Notes: a model not told the origin generated them from the letters alone. Positions 25,073 through 33,230 are shown, counted from the first letter of the stretch. The stretch is 64,000 nt of DNA from an uncultured Oscillospiraceae bacterium (GCA_947632005.1 CANRNU010000005.1:20084-84083), one strand, 5' to 3'. Translations and numbers: made by a program.

Positions 25073-27016
25073 TTAAGACTTTCTTAAGATATTCTTAATT
25101 TGGCACGCCAGGTCCTGTTCCTGCCAAATTTCGGCGGATTGCATAGGTTTGGGACTTTTGCGGATAATAAATCCTGTCCGACAAAAAGATGACAGGAGGA
25201 TAAAGATGAAAGCAACAGGGATCGTGCGGCGCATCGACGACCTTGGCCGGGTGGTCATCCCCAAGGAGATCCGCCGCACCATGCGCATCCGCGAGGGCGA
25301 CCCGACACTGATAATATTGACATCGTAGACCTTGTCCGGGTGCAATATTGACTCCTGGACTATCCGGGTCTGTAAGCTATCCACGATGCCGGAATTAAAA
25401 TTTGCCGCGTCCTCCCCCGGGAGCATCCCTGTGCGCAGAATGCTGTCCACGTCTGCCTTCAGCTGCACGTCGATGTGGTCCTCGTAAACGGTGATACGCT
25501 CCACGATGAGGGCCAGGTCGTTCTTGTCCAGCTTGGGCTTGTGGAGGATGTCATCGAAGATGTCCATGGCCGTCTTGGCCGCCCGATTCACCCGGATGAT
25601 GGTGTTGCGCCGGTCCGCGCTCAACTCGATCTGTGTCGTGATGGCCTCGATACGGCGGAGCAGGTCCGTCTCCATCTCGTCGTAGGTCTCCTCCAGCAGC
25701 GCCTCGTTCTCCGGGTGCTTCATAATGTCCCGTATCCGCTGGCGCTTGGTGGCCTTCAGCTCCTCCTGGAGCTGTTCCCGGACCTTATCCAGATTCTCCA
25801 TGGCCGTCTCCACCCGGGATACGTCATGCTCCTCGTTCTTCAGGTCCGCGTTCAGCCGGGCCAGCATGGCGTCGCAGCTGTCCATCACCTTCTGGATGTA
25901 GATCTTCAGCACTTCGTCCAGCTTATCTCCCCGGATGTGGTGGCTGGTGCAGCCCTTCAGGCCCCGGCGGTGATAGAGCCCGCAGCGGTAGGCCTCCTTG
26001 AGCTTGGGATTGCTCATGGCGAACATGGGGCTGCCACAGTCCCCGCAGAAGAGGAAACCGGAGTACATATTGTCGTACTTTTTATTGCCCCGGTAGCAGT
26101 TGGTGGAGCGGCGCTGTCGGGCTTCCCGGGCCGCGGCGAATGTGCGGTAGTCGATGATCGCCTGGTGGTGGTTTTCAAAGACCAACTGCGCCGTCTCGTC
26201 CTGGCGCATGTCCCGGCCGTTGATGAAGCGGCGTGTGAACTTGCCCTGCCGCAGGGTCCCAATGTAGAAGTCGTTGTCCAGGATGGTCTGTACGGTGATG
26301 ATGCTCCACTCAGGCTTCACTTCCCGGCGGTACTCGGCGCCCTCCGCCTCCTTGCGCTCCCGCTCCGCCATCCTGGGCGTGGGTATATGCTGGTCGGTGA
26401 GATAGTTTGCGATCTTCTTGTAGCCCCAGCCGTCCAGGTAGAGCTGGAAGATCTGCCGGACCACATCCGCCTCCACGGGCACCACCTCGAAGCCCTTGCC
26501 CTTGACGATGTACCCATAGGGTGCGGCGCAGATCCATTCCCCCTCCTGCTGCCGGCGGGTGATGACCGACCGGACCTTCCGGGAGGAGTCCGTCACCGGC
26601 ATCTCATTGAGGAAGAACCGCAGGATGATGTTCTCCCACTGGTCCGACTGGGGGAAGTCGATGTTGTCGTCGATGGCGATGATCCGCGCCCCCGCGTCCC
26701 GCAGGTCCTCCAGCTCCACCAGCCCCCGGCTGGTCCGCCGGGAAAACCGGGAGAAGTCCTTGACCACCAGGATGTCGTATTGGTGGCTGAGCAGCTTGGG
26801 CCGCATGGCCTGGTAGCCCTCCCGTTGGGTGAAGGTGTACCCGGACCGGTCCCGGTCCTCATACATGGTGAGGGTGCTTCCCGGGAACCGACGCCTGACA
26901 AAGTCCTCGATGATGGACTTCTGGTTTTCGATGGACACGTTCTCCCGTCCCATGTCCTCATCCACCGATATTCGGCAGTACCCGGCGATGTCATAGTGTT
27001 CTATCAATGTTATCAC
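25073..27016 (-). CDS. Large serine recombinase (integrase) whose C-terminus reads into host spoVT
   Basis: 647 aa as read. The N-terminal resolvase domain has YCRISVDEDMGRE with the nucleophilic Ser near 17 and the SRFSRR active-site segment; a recombinase domain follows, then the zinc ribbon CGDCGSPMF...C...C near 322-360, and a long coiled coil (about 390-480). It should integrate and excise the island by site-specific recombination. The last 75 or so codons, after DVNIISVGS, are antisense to the start and promoter of spoVT, so they come from the host. In the excised circle the protein would end differently. The start is the ATG at 27016. Confidence 0.93.
   Translation of the reverse strand: MITLIEHYDIAGYCRISVDEDMGRENVSIENQKSIIEDFVRRRFPGSTLTMYEDRDRSGYTFTQREGYQAMRPKLLSHQYDILVVKDFSRFSRRTSRGLVELEDLRDAGARIIAIDDNIDFPQSDQWENIILRFFLNEMPVTDSSRKVRSVITRRQQEGEWICAAPYGYIVKGKGFEVVPVEADVVRQIFQLYLDGWGYKKIANYLTDQHIPTPRMAERERKEAEGAEYRREVKPEWSIITVQTILDNDFYIGTLRQGKFTRRFINGRDMRQDETAQLVFENHHQAIIDYRTFAAAREARQRRSTNCYRGNKKYDNMYSGFLFCGDCGSPMFAMSNPKLKEAYRCGLYHRRGLKGCTSHHIRGDKLDEVLKIYIQKVMDSCDAMLARLNADLKNEEHDVSRVETAMENLDKVREQLQEELKATKRQRIRDIMKHPENEALLEETYDEMETDLLRRIEAITTQIELSADRRNTIIRVNRAAKTAMDIFDDILHKPKLDKNDLALIVERITVYEDHIDVQLKADVDSILRTGMLPGEDAANFNSGIVDSLQTRIVQESILHPDKVYDVNIISVGSPSRMRMVRRISLGMTTRPRSSMRRTIPVAFIFILLSSFCRTGFIIRKSPKPMQSAEIWQEQDLACQIKNILRKS
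25141..25169 (+). promoter_or_regulatory. Sigma-G/F-like promoter of spoVT
   Basis: GCATA, 17 bp, GATAATA upstream of the spoVT ribosome site (GACAGGAGG). This matches the forespore sigma-G pattern (GHATR, 17-18 bp, CATNNTA) in all but one -10 position, and spoVT is a known sigma-G gene in Bacillus. Confidence 0.65.
25206..25303 (+). pseudogene. spoVT: spoVT, 5' fragment, interrupted by the mobile island
   Basis: MKATGIVRRIDDLGRVVIPK followed by EIRRTMRIREGDP is the AbrB-type DNA-binding domain of SpoVT, nearly identical to the Bacillus protein over 33 residues. After the GDP codons the frame continues only as TLIILTS and stops, with no LEIF continuation. SpoVT is a forespore-active regulator of late sporulation genes, of about 178 aa. 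Here only the DNA-binding fifth remains and the GAF-like regulatory part must lie beyond the far end of the island. The sigma-G-like promoter and ribosome site are intact, so precise excision would restore the gene. Confidence 0.9.
25291..25306. other. Left island junction (attL-like)
   Basis: Host spoVT codons for Glu-Gly-Asp-Pro (GAGGGCGACCC) meet non-spoVT DNA here, within a few bases. The serine recombinase reads outward across this point. The core contains a GA dinucleotide, the core used by TnpX-type recombinases; that this one uses it is a guess. The matching right junction is not in the window. Confidence 0.75.
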
Positions 27017-27162
27017 CTATTTATATCCTTTAATTTTTCTGTAATTGTATCACACCCTCTGTTCTTATGCAAGTGTATGGAAGGGGCGAAACGGAGAAAA
27101 AACGGGAGGTTCCTCCTTTTTATCATTTGCGGTCAAGTAATTATCTGGCTCTCAAAGATATC

Positions 27163-27210
27163 GCCGATAATTTATCGGCGTTATTTATCGGCGCTTTTTA
27201 TCGGCACCAT
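27163..27210. repeat. Three 13-bp direct repeats plus one inverted copy of TTATCGGC
   Basis: TTATCGGC starts at 27172, 27185 and 27198, an exact 13-bp period, and its inverse GCCGATAA lies at 27163. It sits upstream of the recombinase gene and downstream of the ParB operon. A protein-binding array (operator, recombination accessory site or centromere-like site) is likely; which one cannot be told. Confidence 0.8.
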
Positions 27211-27223
27211 GGAGAATATGTAA

Positions 27224-27250
27224 GACCGGGCAGGGGTATCCTGCCCGGTC
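27224..27250 (-). terminator. Hairpin after the mobilization operon
   Basis: Perfect 11-bp stem GACCGGGCAGG / CCTGCCCGGTC, loop GGTAT, just past the stop of the 68-aa ORF. T-run weak. Confidence 0.6.
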
Positions 27251-27256
27251 ATCGGT

Positions 27257-27463
27257 TCAGCCCCGGTTGTGCCGCAGAAGGGCAAGGGTGCTGTCGTACA
27301 GCGGCTCCTGCCCGGAACGGAACACCACCGGGGTCAGCTTTTGCCTGGCCAGCGACTGGATGATGCCAGGAAGCTCAGCCATGCACTGATCGTTTGATTG
27401 ATCCTCTTTCGTCAGCCAGATCACCGCGATGTCATTTGCGGGACCGGTCTGAACGATCTCCAT
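27257..27463 (-). CDS. Small conserved mobile-element protein, function unknown
   Basis: 68 aa, with GGAAGGGGGG before the ATG. It has a compact alpha/beta look (NDIAVIWLTKEDQ, then TPVVFRSGQEPLYDSTLALLRHN). I recall similar short proteins from clostridial mobile elements, but know no function. It lies in the same direction as the ParB-relaxase-MobC operon, 96 bp after parB, and ends at a hairpin. Confidence 0.65.
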   Translation of the reverse strand: MEIVQTGPANDIAVIWLTKEDQSNDQCMAELPGIIQSLARQKLTPVVFRSGQEPLYDSTLALLRHNRG

Positions 27464-27559
27464 GGACAGCCCCCCTTCCTCGCATACGGTCCGTCACCGG
27501 GATTATGGCCCGGCAGGGCGGGCGATATACCGGATATGCCATGTTCGCGCCTCCGGGAT

Positions 27560-28441
27560 TCAGCGGGCGTCCTTGTCCCGCTGGCGGCGGAGATATTTGG
27601 CGTAATACTCGCAGGCCTTGACGATGAATTCCTCCCGGTGTTTGGCGTCGTAGTCCTCCGGCACCGCGCCCCGGAGCCGCTCCCAGGGCACGCGCACCGC
27701 CTCCCGCTGGTTGGGCTTTTCCCGGGCCATCATCTCCGCGGCCATCTCCCGCGTCAGCCGGCCCGCCTGGCTTTCCTCTTTCAGGTGGTACGCCTGCCCC
27801 ACGGAGGGGGTGCAGGCGTTGGCCTCCACCTCTTCCAGCACCCAGCGCTGCTCCTCCGGCTTCAGATAGGACAGACTCACGGCGGGCGTGAACGCGACTC
27901 GCCCCTGGTCCATCAGGTCCAGCAACTCCGGGAGGAGATAGGTCAGGCGAATATAGCGCTGGACAGTCTTATAGCTCTCCCCTGCGTCGCTCCCAATTTC
28001 CGCCGCAACCCGATTCGCGTCTAACTTCGGGACAAGTTGTCCCGAAGTTAAGTCAGTTCGTTTCCCTTGGCGGTTTAGTGCTTCTGCTTTCATCTTGTAG
28101 GCAAACGCTTTCTCGCTGGGGAGGATGTGTTCTCTCTGCAAATTCGCGTCCACCACCGCGATGGCGGCCTCATCGTCGGTCATGGGCTGAACGATGACCG
28201 GCACGGACTCCATATCCAGCCGCTGGCAGGCCGCCAAACGGCGATGGCCGGATATGACCTCATAGCCCAGGGCGGCGTCCGCCATGGGCCTTACGATCAG
28301 AGGCGCGAGAACGCCCCGCTCCTGAATGCTCTCGGTGAGCGCGTCCATCTCCTCGCCCTCCCGCACCATATAGGGATTGCCCTCGAAGGGGTGCAGGTCC
28401 TTGACGGGGATGACCGCCGCCTTTCTTTCCGTTTTCTTCAT
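27560..28441 (-). CDS. ParB/RepB/Spo0J-family partition protein
   Basis: 293 aa. The N-terminal ParB nuclease-like/CTP-binding domain carries the hallmark ISGHRRLAA and the VDANLQREHI box; a central KorB/ParB helix-turn-helix region follows (YKTVQRYIRLTYLLPELLDL). The family binds parS-like sites and helps segregate or regulate plasmids and integrative elements. Here there is no ParA beside it, so a regulatory or accessory role in the element is as likely as partition. The relaxase gene ends 2 bp upstream of its start, so the two are co-translated. Confidence 0.9.
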   Translation of the reverse strand: MKKTERKAAVIPVKDLHPFEGNPYMVREGEEMDALTESIQERGVLAPLIVRPMADAALGYEVISGHRRLAACQRLDMESVPVIVQPMTDDEAAIAVVDANLQREHILPSEKAFAYKMKAEALNRQGKRTDLTSGQLVPKLDANRVAAEIGSDAGESYKTVQRYIRLTYLLPELLDLMDQGRVAFTPAVSLSYLKPEEQRWVLEEVEANACTPSVGQAYHLKEESQAGRLTREMAAEMMAREKPNQREAVRVPWERLRGAVPEDYDAKHREEFIVKACEYYAKYLRRQRDKDAR

Positions 28442-28442
28442 A

Positions 28443-29771
28443 TCATCTTGTCCTTTCTTTTGTTCGTTGTTTCTTCCGGGCGTCCGCCTCCAGACGGCGC
28501 TCAGTCATGAGAAGGTCGTACAGCCGCGGAGACTTATTCAAAATGCGCTCCGCCGTACGAAGCTTTTGGCGCAGGGGCGTGATCCGTCGGGTCACTTCCC
28601 TGCGCCGTGCTTTGTTTTCCGCCTGGTCCTCCGTGGACTTCGGGCAGCGTATCCGGTTGCTGATCTTGTCCCGCTCCCTTTCCAGAGCGGCGATCTCTCC
28701 CTTCGTTTGGTTTACATAAGATTGCAAATCTGCGACGGTGTGCAGCCCGTTCTCTCGCAAAAAGTGGTGGTCCGCCACATACCGCTCCAGGTTCCGGGCC
28801 TCGTTCCGCAGCTCCGCCGAGCGTATCGCGCTCTCCCGGGCCATCTTCAGAAGCAGGATCATCACATAGAACATGGCCTCTATGAACACCTCCACGCCGT
28901 CCCGGCTGTGGCCGATGTCAAAGTCCAGCTTCTTCAAAAGGTCGTCCAGCGGATATTTGTGCTTTACGGTTGGCGGCTGCCGCCAGATCGGTTCCTCCCG
29001 GTTTTGGATGAACACGGCGGTGACGCGCTCCACGGTGAAGCCGATACTGTCCAGCCGCACAGGCCGCTTCCATCCCGGCGCTATGACTGTCACGTGCTTA
29101 TACCCATCGGTCCTGTTCAGGGTATAGCCTTTTGCCCGGAGGCTGGTGTACAGGTCCTCCATCTTCCGGCAGTACGGCAGGACCTCCCGCACATCGTTGG
29201 CCACCGCCTCCCGGTGGGACTTTCCGTAGTGGCTGTAGAAGTCCGCGTTTTCCAGCACGTCCTTGCCCCGCTCCCGGCAGATGGCGTCGGAGATGCACCG
29301 CAGCTCCAGGTGGCTGCCGATCTTATTGCGGAATTTCAGCCCATCCTTGAATGACACGCTGTTCACCACGAAATGGTTGTGGAGGTTGCCGGTGTTCAGG
29401 TGGGTCGTGACCACCACCTGGAACCGGCCGCCCCACATCCGCCGGGCCGTCTCCACGCCGATGGCATGTGCCTCCTCCGGTGTGACCTCGCCGGTCACGA
29501 AGCTCTGATAGCCGTGATAGGCCGCCACGGCACCCCGGTCTCCAAACCGCCGCTTAACCGCCATCATCTGGGCATAGGCGTTCCGTTTGGAGCAGTTTAC
29601 GCCGGACACATAGAGCCGCCGGTCCGTCTTGCCGTCGTTCTCGGCGTAACGGAGGGCGACGTACAGGTCCGCGTCCAGAAACTTGGCGTCCGTGGTCTTG
29701 TCCGGATTGGCGGCGTAGTCGATGACCTCCTTCAGCCGGCCCTTTACCGGCCAGAAGCCTGTGGTGGCCAT
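28443..29771 (-). CDS. MOBP-type relaxase
   Basis: 442 aa. It nicks one strand at oriT to start conjugative transfer. The metal-binding motif is THLNTGNLHNHFVVNSV (near 120-136), with AYHGYQSF before it as the usual motif region; the C-terminal half is helical and charged. The pattern is that of MobA/VirD2-like relaxases of integrative mobilizable elements in Firmicutes. The start has GAGAGGAG upstream and overlaps the mobC gene by 28 bp. There is no coupling protein or secretion ATPase in the window, so transfer would rely on a helper. Confidence 0.9.
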   Translation of the reverse strand: MATTGFWPVKGRLKEVIDYAANPDKTTDAKFLDADLYVALRYAENDGKTDRRLYVSGVNCSKRNAYAQMMAVKRRFGDRGAVAAYHGYQSFVTGEVTPEEAHAIGVETARRMWGGRFQVVVTTHLNTGNLHNHFVVNSVSFKDGLKFRNKIGSHLELRCISDAICRERGKDVLENADFYSHYGKSHREAVANDVREVLPYCRKMEDLYTSLRAKGYTLNRTDGYKHVTVIAPGWKRPVRLDSIGFTVERVTAVFIQNREEPIWRQPPTVKHKYPLDDLLKKLDFDIGHSRDGVEVFIEAMFYVMILLLKMARESAIRSAELRNEARNLERYVADHHFLRENGLHTVADLQSYVNQTKGEIAALERERDKISNRIRCPKSTEDQAENKARRREVTRRITPLRQKLRTAERILNKSPRLYDLLMTERRLEADARKKQRTKERTR

Positions 29772-30055
29772 TGTGTCTCCTCTCCCGGCGCGATCAGCTT
29801 TTCCATATCAGACATGAGCGCAAGGGCGGCGGCGTTGACCTCCGGGGAGAAGGGCTTTTCCGTGAGGGCGTCCAGCTTCTCAAAAAGCGCGAAGAAGGCA
29901 TCGGGCAATACCATTCCCGGCTTATAGTCCAGCGCCCGCCGGCGGATATATTCCGCGGCGGAAAGGCCGCAGTCCTTCGCAAGAGCCGTGATCCTTCCCT
30001 TGTCCCGGTCCGATACCCGCAGATACAGCCGGTTCGGTTTTTCCCTTATATTCAT
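29744..30055 (-). CDS. mobC: MobC-like relaxosome accessory protein
   Basis: 103 aa from the ATG at 30055 (GGGGGA at 6 bp); the track start adds 14 unlikely residues. The beginning LYLRVSDRDKGRITALAKDCGLSAAEYIRRRAL is the ribbon-helix-helix of MobC proteins, which bind oriT DNA and help the relaxase melt it. It overlaps the relaxase gene by 28 bp and lies next to the hairpin-rich candidate oriT. Confidence 0.85.
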   Translation of the reverse strand: MNIREKPNRLYLRVSDRDKGRITALAKDCGLSAAEYIRRRALDYKPGMVLPDAFFALFEKLDALTEKPFSPEVNAAALALMSDMEKLIAPGEETQWPPQASGR

Positions 30056-30359
30056 ACACATTCCCCCATTCTCAAAATTAGGCGTAAAAGCTGTCAACAG
30101 CAGCAGGCGCGGAAGCTATCCTGTCGGCGGGGTATTAGGGGCGAGCCCCTAAAGGGGACCGCGGGCGACAGCGCCCGCGGTCCATCGGAACTTGTGCCGT
30201 ACAAGTTCCCTGCTCGTTACGGTGTGGGACGCGCCCCGCGAGGGAATACGGCCGTTCCGGCGCGGCTCACACCGACGTTCGTGGTCTTATCCGAAGGTGC
30301 CAGAGCCGGCACCGGGCAATGCCGCCGGCGGTGCCAAAATCTTTCGTTTTCGGCACACA
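30056..30359. other. Candidate oriT region, hairpin-rich
   Basis: No gene. Three perfect hairpins follow one another: TTAGGGGC-GA-GCCCCTAA (30135-30152), GGACCGCGGGC-6-GCCCGCGGTCC (30156-30183) and GAACTTGT-5-ACAAGTTC (30188-30208), then more short dyads. Position beside mobC and the relaxase gene fits an origin of transfer. A nic site cannot be read from sequence alone. Confidence 0.6.
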
Positions 30360-30680
30360 TCAGAAGGAATCCAGAAATTCCAGCAAAGTATCCTCGCTTT
30401 CGGCCTGTTCCATCGTCTCACCGACAGGAACCGACGCCGTTTGCGGGGATGGCTGTGCTACCATGATCTGAACGCCCTTCAGTTCCGCCCGGACGGTCTG
30501 CGCCAGCCTTTCCAGAAAGGCGTCCTCCCGCTCCCGCTGTGTCAGCGCGTCCTCATAGGCGTTGACCGCCTGAATGATGACGCTGTTCTTGGAACGGGTG
30601 ACGCCCTGCAGGTACTCCCAGGCCCGGCGCTCCTCCTCCCTGTCCATGTTGAAGCGCAGATTGAGCCGCCGGACGCTCAT
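30360..30680 (-). CDS. ParR-like DNA-binding partner of the actin-like ATPase
   Basis: 106 aa from the ATG at 30680; the track start is 20 codons too long. Start and the upstream ParM-like stop overlap as ATGA. The N-terminus (SVRRLNLRFNMDREEERRAWEYLQ) looks like a ribbon-helix-helix strand and helix, followed by KNSVIIQAVNAYE and an acidic C-terminus. In type II partition, ParR binds a centromere and caps ParM filaments. Assignment rests mainly on gene order. Confidence 0.72.
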   Translation of the reverse strand: MSVRRLNLRFNMDREEERRAWEYLQGVTRSKNSVIIQAVNAYEDALTQREREDAFLERLAQTVRAELKGVQIMVAQPSPQTASVPVGETMEQAESEDTLLEFLDSF

Positions 30681-31597
30681 GCGCCGCTCCGCCGCATGAC
30701 TACCTCCGCCATATACTCGTACCCCTGGGCGGCGGCGCACACGTCCTCGTCAATGAACACCCGGCGCGGGTCATAGTCGGCAAAATTCTTCACCAGGCAC
30801 CCGCCGCCTCCGACCACATAGAGGTTCATCAGCTTCGGGTCGTACTCATGCTCCCGGAGCTTGCGGAAAATGCCCTCGGCATACGCCTTCGCGGTGGCTG
30901 TGATGGTTTCCAGATACGCCCCGTCGATGTCCGCTGTCCCGGTGCGCAGTACCCGGTCAATCACGGAATCGTCAATGGCGGCGTGGTGCTCACGCATGAC
31001 GTTCTCCCGGACCTGCAGCACGCATTGATGGGTGCCGTATTTCTCGGTGAACATCCGCCGCATGTCCGGCTTATGGTCCGTGATATACATGACGTTCATA
31101 GTGCCGTTTCCAATGTCGCAGAGCATGTTCACGCCCCCGAAGTCCCGCAGCCTGTCCGCCACGGCGGCAAAGCCCTGGGGGAATATTTCGGCTCCGGCGA
31201 AGCGGACGCGGTAGTTTACGCCCCGATAATAGAACTCCGCTCCCTCCCGCTGGAGCAGATACTCCTTAAAGGCCGCTTTCTGGCCGGACACCCAAGTGAG
31301 GGGCAGGCCCACCGCCAGATACACGGTGGCCTCCGTGCGCTGGACCAGGCGAAACTCACTGGCGATAGCGGCCAGGGTGAGCACGTAAAAGTCCTCGTCC
31401 TTCATCTTCTCCGGCGTGAACTCCTTGTGTCCCACACCGATGGTGTAATACTTGCCCTCCCACACCAGCAGGTCGTGGGTAAAGGCGGGCACCGTGTCGC
31501 TCTTCAAAAGGCCCGTGGGGAACACGCAGTTGGCCGTCTTGATGTTCCCGTAGCCGTGGTCGATGCCGATGATGAGCATGCTGCTTGATTCAATCAT
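30677..31597 (-). CDS. ParM/Alp-like actin-fold ATPase
   Basis: 306 aa. It belongs to the plasmid actin family that polymerises to push DNA copies apart. GIDHGYGNIKTA is the phosphate-1 loop, VNMLCDIGNGTMNVMYI the phosphate-2 loop, and LYVVGGGGCLVKNF the adenosine loop. AAAGGAG precedes the ATG. It is coupled to the ParR-like gene by a 4-bp overlap, and downstream of the Cys-rich VLP gene. In an integrated element this suggests a circular form that is stably kept, at least transiently. Confidence 0.88.
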   Translation of the reverse strand: MIESSSMLIIGIDHGYGNIKTANCVFPTGLLKSDTVPAFTHDLLVWEGKYYTIGVGHKEFTPEKMKDEDFYVLTLAAIASEFRLVQRTEATVYLAVGLPLTWVSGQKAAFKEYLLQREGAEFYYRGVNYRVRFAGAEIFPQGFAAVADRLRDFGGVNMLCDIGNGTMNVMYITDHKPDMRRMFTEKYGTHQCVLQVRENVMREHHAAIDDSVIDRVLRTGTADIDGAYLETITATAKAYAEGIFRKLREHEYDPKLMNLYVVGGGGCLVKNFADYDPRRVFIDEDVCAAAQGYEYMAEVVMRRSGA

Positions 31598-31610
31598 GAT
31601 GTTTCTCCTT

Positions 31611-31844
31611 TCATACTTTTAAATGGTTGTGCTGTAGGATCTCCGTGTAAAGCTCTCTGTCGCCCGGCAGGACCGCATGGAGAAAGTAGGTGCAGTAAAC
31701 GCCGTAACGGCTGATGAGCTGCACGCACCGGTTCTCCCCGCCATCGTCCAGCAGGAGGCAATTGCCGTGCACGCAGTTACAGCACTTCCCGCGCGCCAGC
31801 TTTCGCACTCTGCCGGCCTGCCCTGCCGTGACCTTCAGGATCAT
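31611..31844 (-). CDS. Cysteine-rich VLP domain protein
   Basis: 77 aa from the ATG at 31844; the ATG at 31853 abuts its own ribosome site. The motif ARGKCCNCVHGNCLLLDDGG followed by CVQ, GVYCTYF and HAVLPGD is the Cys_rich_VLP family, short zinc-finger-like proteins carried by Firmicute mobile elements. Function unknown. It leads the operon with the ParM- and ParR-like genes. Confidence 0.85.
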   Translation of the reverse strand: MILKVTAGQAGRVRKLARGKCCNCVHGNCLLLDDGGENRCVQLISRYGVYCTYFLHAVLPGDRELYTEILQHNHLKV

Positions 31845-32002
31845 AGGCTTCATCCTCCCTTCCGTTTTTCGGGCAGCAAAAAAGACCGCCCCATTCGGAG
31901 CGGCCTGTTCCCTGCCCTCTGCCTATGAAATAGCGGAAAGGGCGGTTTTTCCATGAAATCAAGTAACAACTTAAAGATAATATGCGTAACAAGTCAAAAT
32001 CG

Positions 32003-32031
32003 TTGATTTTACAGCATGTTCAACTTATAAT
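32003..32031 (+). promoter_or_regulatory. Promoter of the DUF6076-sigma pair
   Basis: TTGATT, 17 bp, TATAAT, about 48 bp before the DUF6076 start, in an A/T-rich divergent control region. Confidence 0.75.
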
Positions 32032-32078
32032 ACTATAAAGAAATATACGAAAGAACGCCGGACGGAGGTGAAAAAAGA

Positions 32079-33230
32079 ATGGACCAGAGTATTTTTACCT
32101 TTTCCGCCGATCACCGGGACGGGCGTGTATATCTGGGCAGAAAAAGCTACCCGGCCGGCACCTTTGCCGTGCATCTGCTCAACCAGTATTATCTGGACGA
32201 CACCGCCGCTCGGCTCAGCGTCTTTCAGGACGACGCGCATTATCACATCCGGGAGCAGCTGCGGCACGGGTATCTGAATACCGACGAGTTTCGGAAGACC
32301 GGTGCCAACGCCATGGAGGCGCTGAAGACGCTTCCCAGGCTGCACCCTTTTGATACGCTGGACCGCAATGCCATCATCCAAAGCGTAACAGACCTGTTCA
32401 CCGAGGAAAACGGCGAGCGCATCTGTCGGTATTTCTCCGACCGGGGCCGCGTCAGCGCGCTTGACCAAGCGGAACTCCATATCGGCACGGCATACCGCCG
32501 CAGCAGGGATATAGGCGCGCCGGAGGCGGAGGCGCTCATTGGGCGCGTGGATTCCGTTCTGGCCTTCCTTGACCACATCAGCAGCGATCTTTACGACACC
32601 AACCGGAAGCTACGGAAGTTCGTGGCCCGGCTGGACGAGGCGGCGCGCTTCGACGAGGCCCACCTGCTGCCCCTCGCCATGGAGATATTCGGGCCTATGC
32701 CCTTCCCCGTCACGGAGGAATATACCTCCCTGAAAAAGAACAAGGCCAGCGGGGGCATGACCGTTGCCCGCCATCTGACCTTTGACCGCTATCGGGCCTT
32801 TGTGCTGACCGACTTCTTCGAGGGGCTGCACTGGGGGCACTATCCCAGGCGGTGTAGCGTCTGCGGGAGGTTCTTTCTCATGCAGTCCGCCCGCCGCCAG
32901 CAGTACTGCACGGGCATGTCCCCCTACACGGTCCGGGGGAAGCGGCTCACCTGCCAGAAATACGCCGCTTATACCAGGCGCAAGGAACTGGCGGCAAACG
33001 ATCCTGTCTCCGCCCTCTACACCAACCGCTGCTCAGCCATCCGGGTGGAGATGCAACGCGGCACCATTGCGCCCGAGATGGGCGCGGCGGCAAAGGCGCT
33101 GGCACTGGAGCACAAGCAGACCGCGCTGCGGGATGACGCCTATGCCCGGAACCAGTACGCGAAGGACATGGAGCGGGTGAAGCTGTACCGCGACGCGGAG
33201 CTGCTCCTTCTGGGGGAGGCGCGGCCATGA
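32079..33230 (+). CDS. DUF6076-like protein with zinc finger
   Basis: 383 aa, soluble. A C-terminal treble-clef-type finger is visible: RRCSVCGRFFLMQSARRQQYC followed by LTCQKYAAYTRRKE, with Cys pairs spaced as in CGNR-like RNA/DNA-binding fingers. The rest is helical. I place it in the DUF6076 family that is common in clostridial accessory DNA; function not known. It shares a 4-bp ATGA overlap with the following sigma-factor gene, so the two are made together. GACGGAGGTG lies upstream of the ATG. Confidence 0.72.
   Translation: MDQSIFTFSADHRDGRVYLGRKSYPAGTFAVHLLNQYYLDDTAARLSVFQDDAHYHIREQLRHGYLNTDEFRKTGANAMEALKTLPRLHPFDTLDRNAIIQSVTDLFTEENGERICRYFSDRGRVSALDQAELHIGTAYRRSRDIGAPEAEALIGRVDSVLAFLDHISSDLYDTNRKLRKFVARLDEAARFDEAHLLPLAMEIFGPMPFPVTEEYTSLKKNKASGGMTVARHLTFDRYRAFVLTDFFEGLHWGHYPRRCSVCGRFFLMQSARRQQYCTGMSPYTVRGKRLTCQKYAAYTRRKELAANDPVSALYTNRCSAIRVEMQRGTIAPEMGAAAKALALEHKQTALRDDAYARNQYAKDMERVKLYRDAELLLLGEARP

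Larger units (their letters stand above)
27017..27256. other. Regulatory gap between recombinase and small ORF
   Basis: No gene is seen. It holds the recombinase promoter region, the TTATCGGC repeat cluster and a hairpin, which are listed separately. Confidence 0.5.

Noticed and set aside
25475-27223. 582-aa plus-strand ORF
   Set aside because: Antisense of the serine recombinase, no family signal.
30660-30740. Longer start for the ParR-like protein
   Set aside because: It would overlap the ParM-like gene by 64 bp; the ATGA overlap at 30677-30680 is the natural start.
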